The notes below the pieces were generated by a model that saw only the letters and a program-made list of their open reading frames with translations, ran no database searches and was not told the DNA's origin. 64,000 nt of DNA from Amorphochlora amoebiformis (taxonomy: Eukaryota; Cercozoa; Chlorarachniophyceae), in the NCBI GenBank assembly GCA_054601695.1, contig BAAHQB010000043.1, forward strand, positions 744,001 through 808,000, written 5' to 3'. Both the position numbers and the translations under genes were made by a program. Within the stretch, counting starts at the first letter, position 1. Every line of letters starts with the position of its first letter. Below, piece after piece: positions 50,922 through 64,000 of this stretch.

Positions 50922-51527
50922 AAAGGGTTGGATCGCTGGGTAGACGGCCCGCCCGGCCCCGTGAAAATATTTACATCGGAAATTCTCTCACCCTCCGAGT
51001 ATCAATACATCTACACCCTTAAATGTTTATATACATGTTTTTACGGCTATTATCCCCAGGCGGCCAAGCGGCCAGGCAGCCCAGGCGGCCAGGCAGCCCA
51101 GGCGGCCAGGCCCAACTGCCATGAGGGTAACACGTGTGTGGAAATGCGGGCACGTGTCTCGAAATTACCATAATCGAACCAAGATTTCGTTGGAGATTTC
51201 AGGAGATCAACTCCAACGATCCAACAACGATCGAACCCGGGGTTTCGAGTGGAATCCCCGGAAACATGGCGCCGAACCCCTAGGACGTGGGAGTCACCGA
51301 AATGTCGACGGATTGAGACGGTTATAGATATTCGAAGTCTCAGACTTCCTCTAAGGATTCAAAAAACAGCACACACTATGTTTACTAAAGAATATTTGAG
51401 GGGGGACAGGTGTGGAAGCTACACTTCCTGTCGGATAGAAAAATTCAACGGATTGGGGATAGTCCGGTTAGGGCTAAACGGGCTTTTTGGCGCAAACTTT
51501 AAGCTTCTCATGGAGCTTTACCCTTAA
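50922..51527 (+). CDS. Unknown protein, two exons
   Basis: Exon 50922-51133 (acceptor gagactacag, donor GTGTGT): 70 codons including KGLDRWVDGPPGPVKIFTSE and SPSEYQYIYTLKCLYTC, then a QAA-GSPGG minisatellite. Exon 51203-51527 (acceptor ttggagatttcag) joins in phase and stays open 107 codons to TAA 51525-51527, including RSTPTIQQRSNPGFRVES, ETWRRTPRTW and GLNGLFGANFKLLMELYP. No family recognised. Confidence 0.5.
51060..51120 (+). repeat. GC-rich minisatellite (caggcggccaggcagcc)
   Basis: About three copies of a 17-bp unit in an otherwise AT-rich window, in frame in the exon above. Confidence 0.9.
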
Positions 51528-51539
51528 TATAGAAACCGA

Positions 51540-51891
51540 ACACAATATTGGAGTTGTGTATTGAGAAGTTTTAAAAAATTCGATTTGGGATCAAATCTCG
51601 TCATTAAGGGTACAAGTGGCAGGGTTAGGGACAACACTCACTGGAAAGCGGCACCGAGCTCTCACCCTCCATCGCATTCAACTTATCCTACTCCACCCCC
51701 CGTCAGTTACATGTAATCACCGCTGTATTATGCCAGTAGAAAATTTAATAAACGACTGGTATAATTATTAGTAATTTATTACCCCTAAGTTCCATCGATC
51801 ACATATGACTTGAAAGCAAAACACCTTTCCCCCACTTGCCGAAGTTCGAAGGGTGTACACTGTATATACCCTCGCTGCAGCTATAGTCTAG
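51540..51891. other. Unique intergenic sequence
   Basis: About 350 bp between two plus-strand coding pieces. No exon seen. Confidence 0.5.
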
Positions 51892-52045
51892 ATGTCATTG
51901 AATCCACGTGGGCCGGGATATAGCGCAGCAGCACTCAGAGAGTCAGAGTACGGTTATCGATTTCAAGTCTTCGAGTATAGAGTGAAAGGCTTGATGATCT
52001 ACCGGGCGTGTGATTTAGGTGTTGAGGTAAAAAGTTTGATAACAG
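51892..52045 (+). CDS. Candidate first exon, unknown protein
   Basis: ATG 51892, 51 codons, donor CAG|GTAAGA: MSLNPRGPGYSAAALRESEY, GYRFQVFEYRVKGLMIYRA, CDLGVEVKSLIT. The frame also runs on through the 5S-like gene to 52209, which is probably fortuitous. Confidence 0.4.
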
Positions 52046-52071
52046 GTAAGAATATTTCCACGAGTAGGAAT

Positions 52072-52170
52072 GGATACCACCATACCCTGCCGAACTCGGA
52101 AGTTAAGCGTCGTTGGGACTCGTTAGTACTGCCGTGGGGGACCAGGCGGGAACACGGCGTTGTGGTATCC
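52072..52170 (+). rRNA. 5S rRNA-like gene with shortened 5' domain
   Basis: The ends ggataccac and gtggtatcc pair perfectly (9 bp, helix I). Conserved 5S words follow in order: CATACC, CGAACTCGGAAGTTAAGC (box A region), GTTAGTACT, then GGGGGACCAGGCGGGAACAC (box C region). At 99 nt it is about 20 nt shorter than usual. The gap lies between CATACC and CGAACTC, removing one side of helix II and most of helix III. It is either a truncated copy or a compact functional 5S. Confidence 0.8.
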
Positions 52171-52200
52171 TTATTTTTGTTTTTTTCTTCTTTTATTTCT
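52171..52200 (+). terminator. Probable RNA polymerase III terminator
   Basis: T-runs (ttatttttg then ttttttt) begin directly after the 5S-like 3' end. Confidence 0.65.
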
Positions 52201-52329
52201 TTAGCATAATTTACTATTAACGCGGTACATTGTATTGAAATATCTGTTGAACCATTTTTTACTTATTAGTGTATCATATTATACATGTATCATGATATCT
52301 GGCTCATTCTTGCGTATATTATTCATGAT

Positions 52330-52381
<52 letters not shown>

Positions 52382-52458
52382 ATATATAATATATATATTA
52401 TATATATATATATATATATATCTGGCTGCTGTGTATATATTATTATAATATTACATAT

Positions 52459-52490
<32 letters not shown>

Positions 52491-52670
52491 GTATATATAA
52501 TATCTATATATATATATATGTATATACATCTAGACATGTACAATATTATATTTATATATATATATATATATATATAATATTATACGTATATACATATACA
52601 TCTACTAGTTCAGTTGAACTAGTACAATCATTCCCAAAAACGAATCAATCTACATCAATCGCCGATCAGC

Positions 52671-63768
<11,098 letters not shown>

Positions 63769-63937
63769 CTGACGTGTGTGTGTGTGTGTATTAATATATA
63801 TATAAATACATATATATATATATGTGTGTGTATGTAAATACATATATAACCAAAAATATATAAGTACATATACGTGCATATATTGAAGGTGTAGACAATC
63901 AGAACCAACCAGAATAGAACGTGTGTTTCTTATAGTT

Positions 63938-64000
63938 AAGGTTAGGGTTAGGTTAGGTTAGGTTTAGGATCAGATTATTCAGCATGTCTTAGTCCCAGGA
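63938..64000 (-). repeat. Telomere-like block with dispersed core
   Basis: ggttagggttaggttagg then ggatcagattattcagcatg and tcttagtccc. The reverse complement matches the cores at 15800, 40250 and 40395. Confidence 0.85.

Overview
This window is nuclear DNA of an intron-dense eukaryote, most likely a photosynthetic protist (alga). Most of the bases are (TA)n microsatellite, with telomere-like CCCTAA/TTAGGG arrays, CT/GA tracts and other simple repeats. The long frames reading [14 protein letters not shown] or ARARAR are translations of repeats, not genes. The genes are strings of tiny exons (18-240 nt) lying in the few non-repetitive islands. I found them by reading each island in all frames, requiring an AG acceptor and a GT (sometimes GC) donor, and checking that codon phase agrees from one exon to the next.

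Layout. 0.5-6.8 kb, minus: a PDZ-domain protein whose PDZ fold is split over four phase-0 exons; its 3' end lies off or near the left edge. 7.2-9.3 kb, plus: small candidate exons, including a pair separated by a 29-nt intron. 9.7-18.1 kb, plus: a multi-pass membrane protein ending at a TGA at 18.1 kb. 20.7-26.9 kb, minus: a basic protein with an internal SVTP repeat and an IQ-like motif. 27.7-30.8 kb, minus: an ankyrin-repeat protein with introns inside the repeats. 31.1-45.35 kb, plus: an MFS transporter, best matched to the SLC43/LAT3 group, with about 22 recognisable exons. 46.0-48.3 kb, plus: two unidentified genes. 48.7-49.6 kb, minus: an unidentified single-pass membrane protein, head to head with a 53-codon intronless membrane-protein ORF at 49.74 kb. 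50.9-52.0 kb, plus: two more unidentified coding pieces. 52.07 kb: a 5S rRNA-like gene with a shortened 5' domain and a T-run terminator. 52.7 to beyond 63.77 kb, minus: a short-chain dehydrogenase of the NYC1/NOL (chlorophyll b reductase) family, cut at its 5' end by the window edge. This last gene is the main reason for calling the organism photosynthetic.

The most unusual pattern is in the introns. Next to many exons the exon-intron junction itself (last exon bases + donor + intron start, or intron end + acceptor + first exon bases) is repeated 2 to 13 times. The extra copies always lie on the intron side of the true exon and are usually separated by TA arrays. I infer that introns here grow by tandem duplication of their splice junctions. 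Telomere-like arrays also sit inside introns: CCCTAA commonly before acceptors, and TTAGGG after several donors. I saw no tRNA gene, CRISPR array or recognisable transposase.
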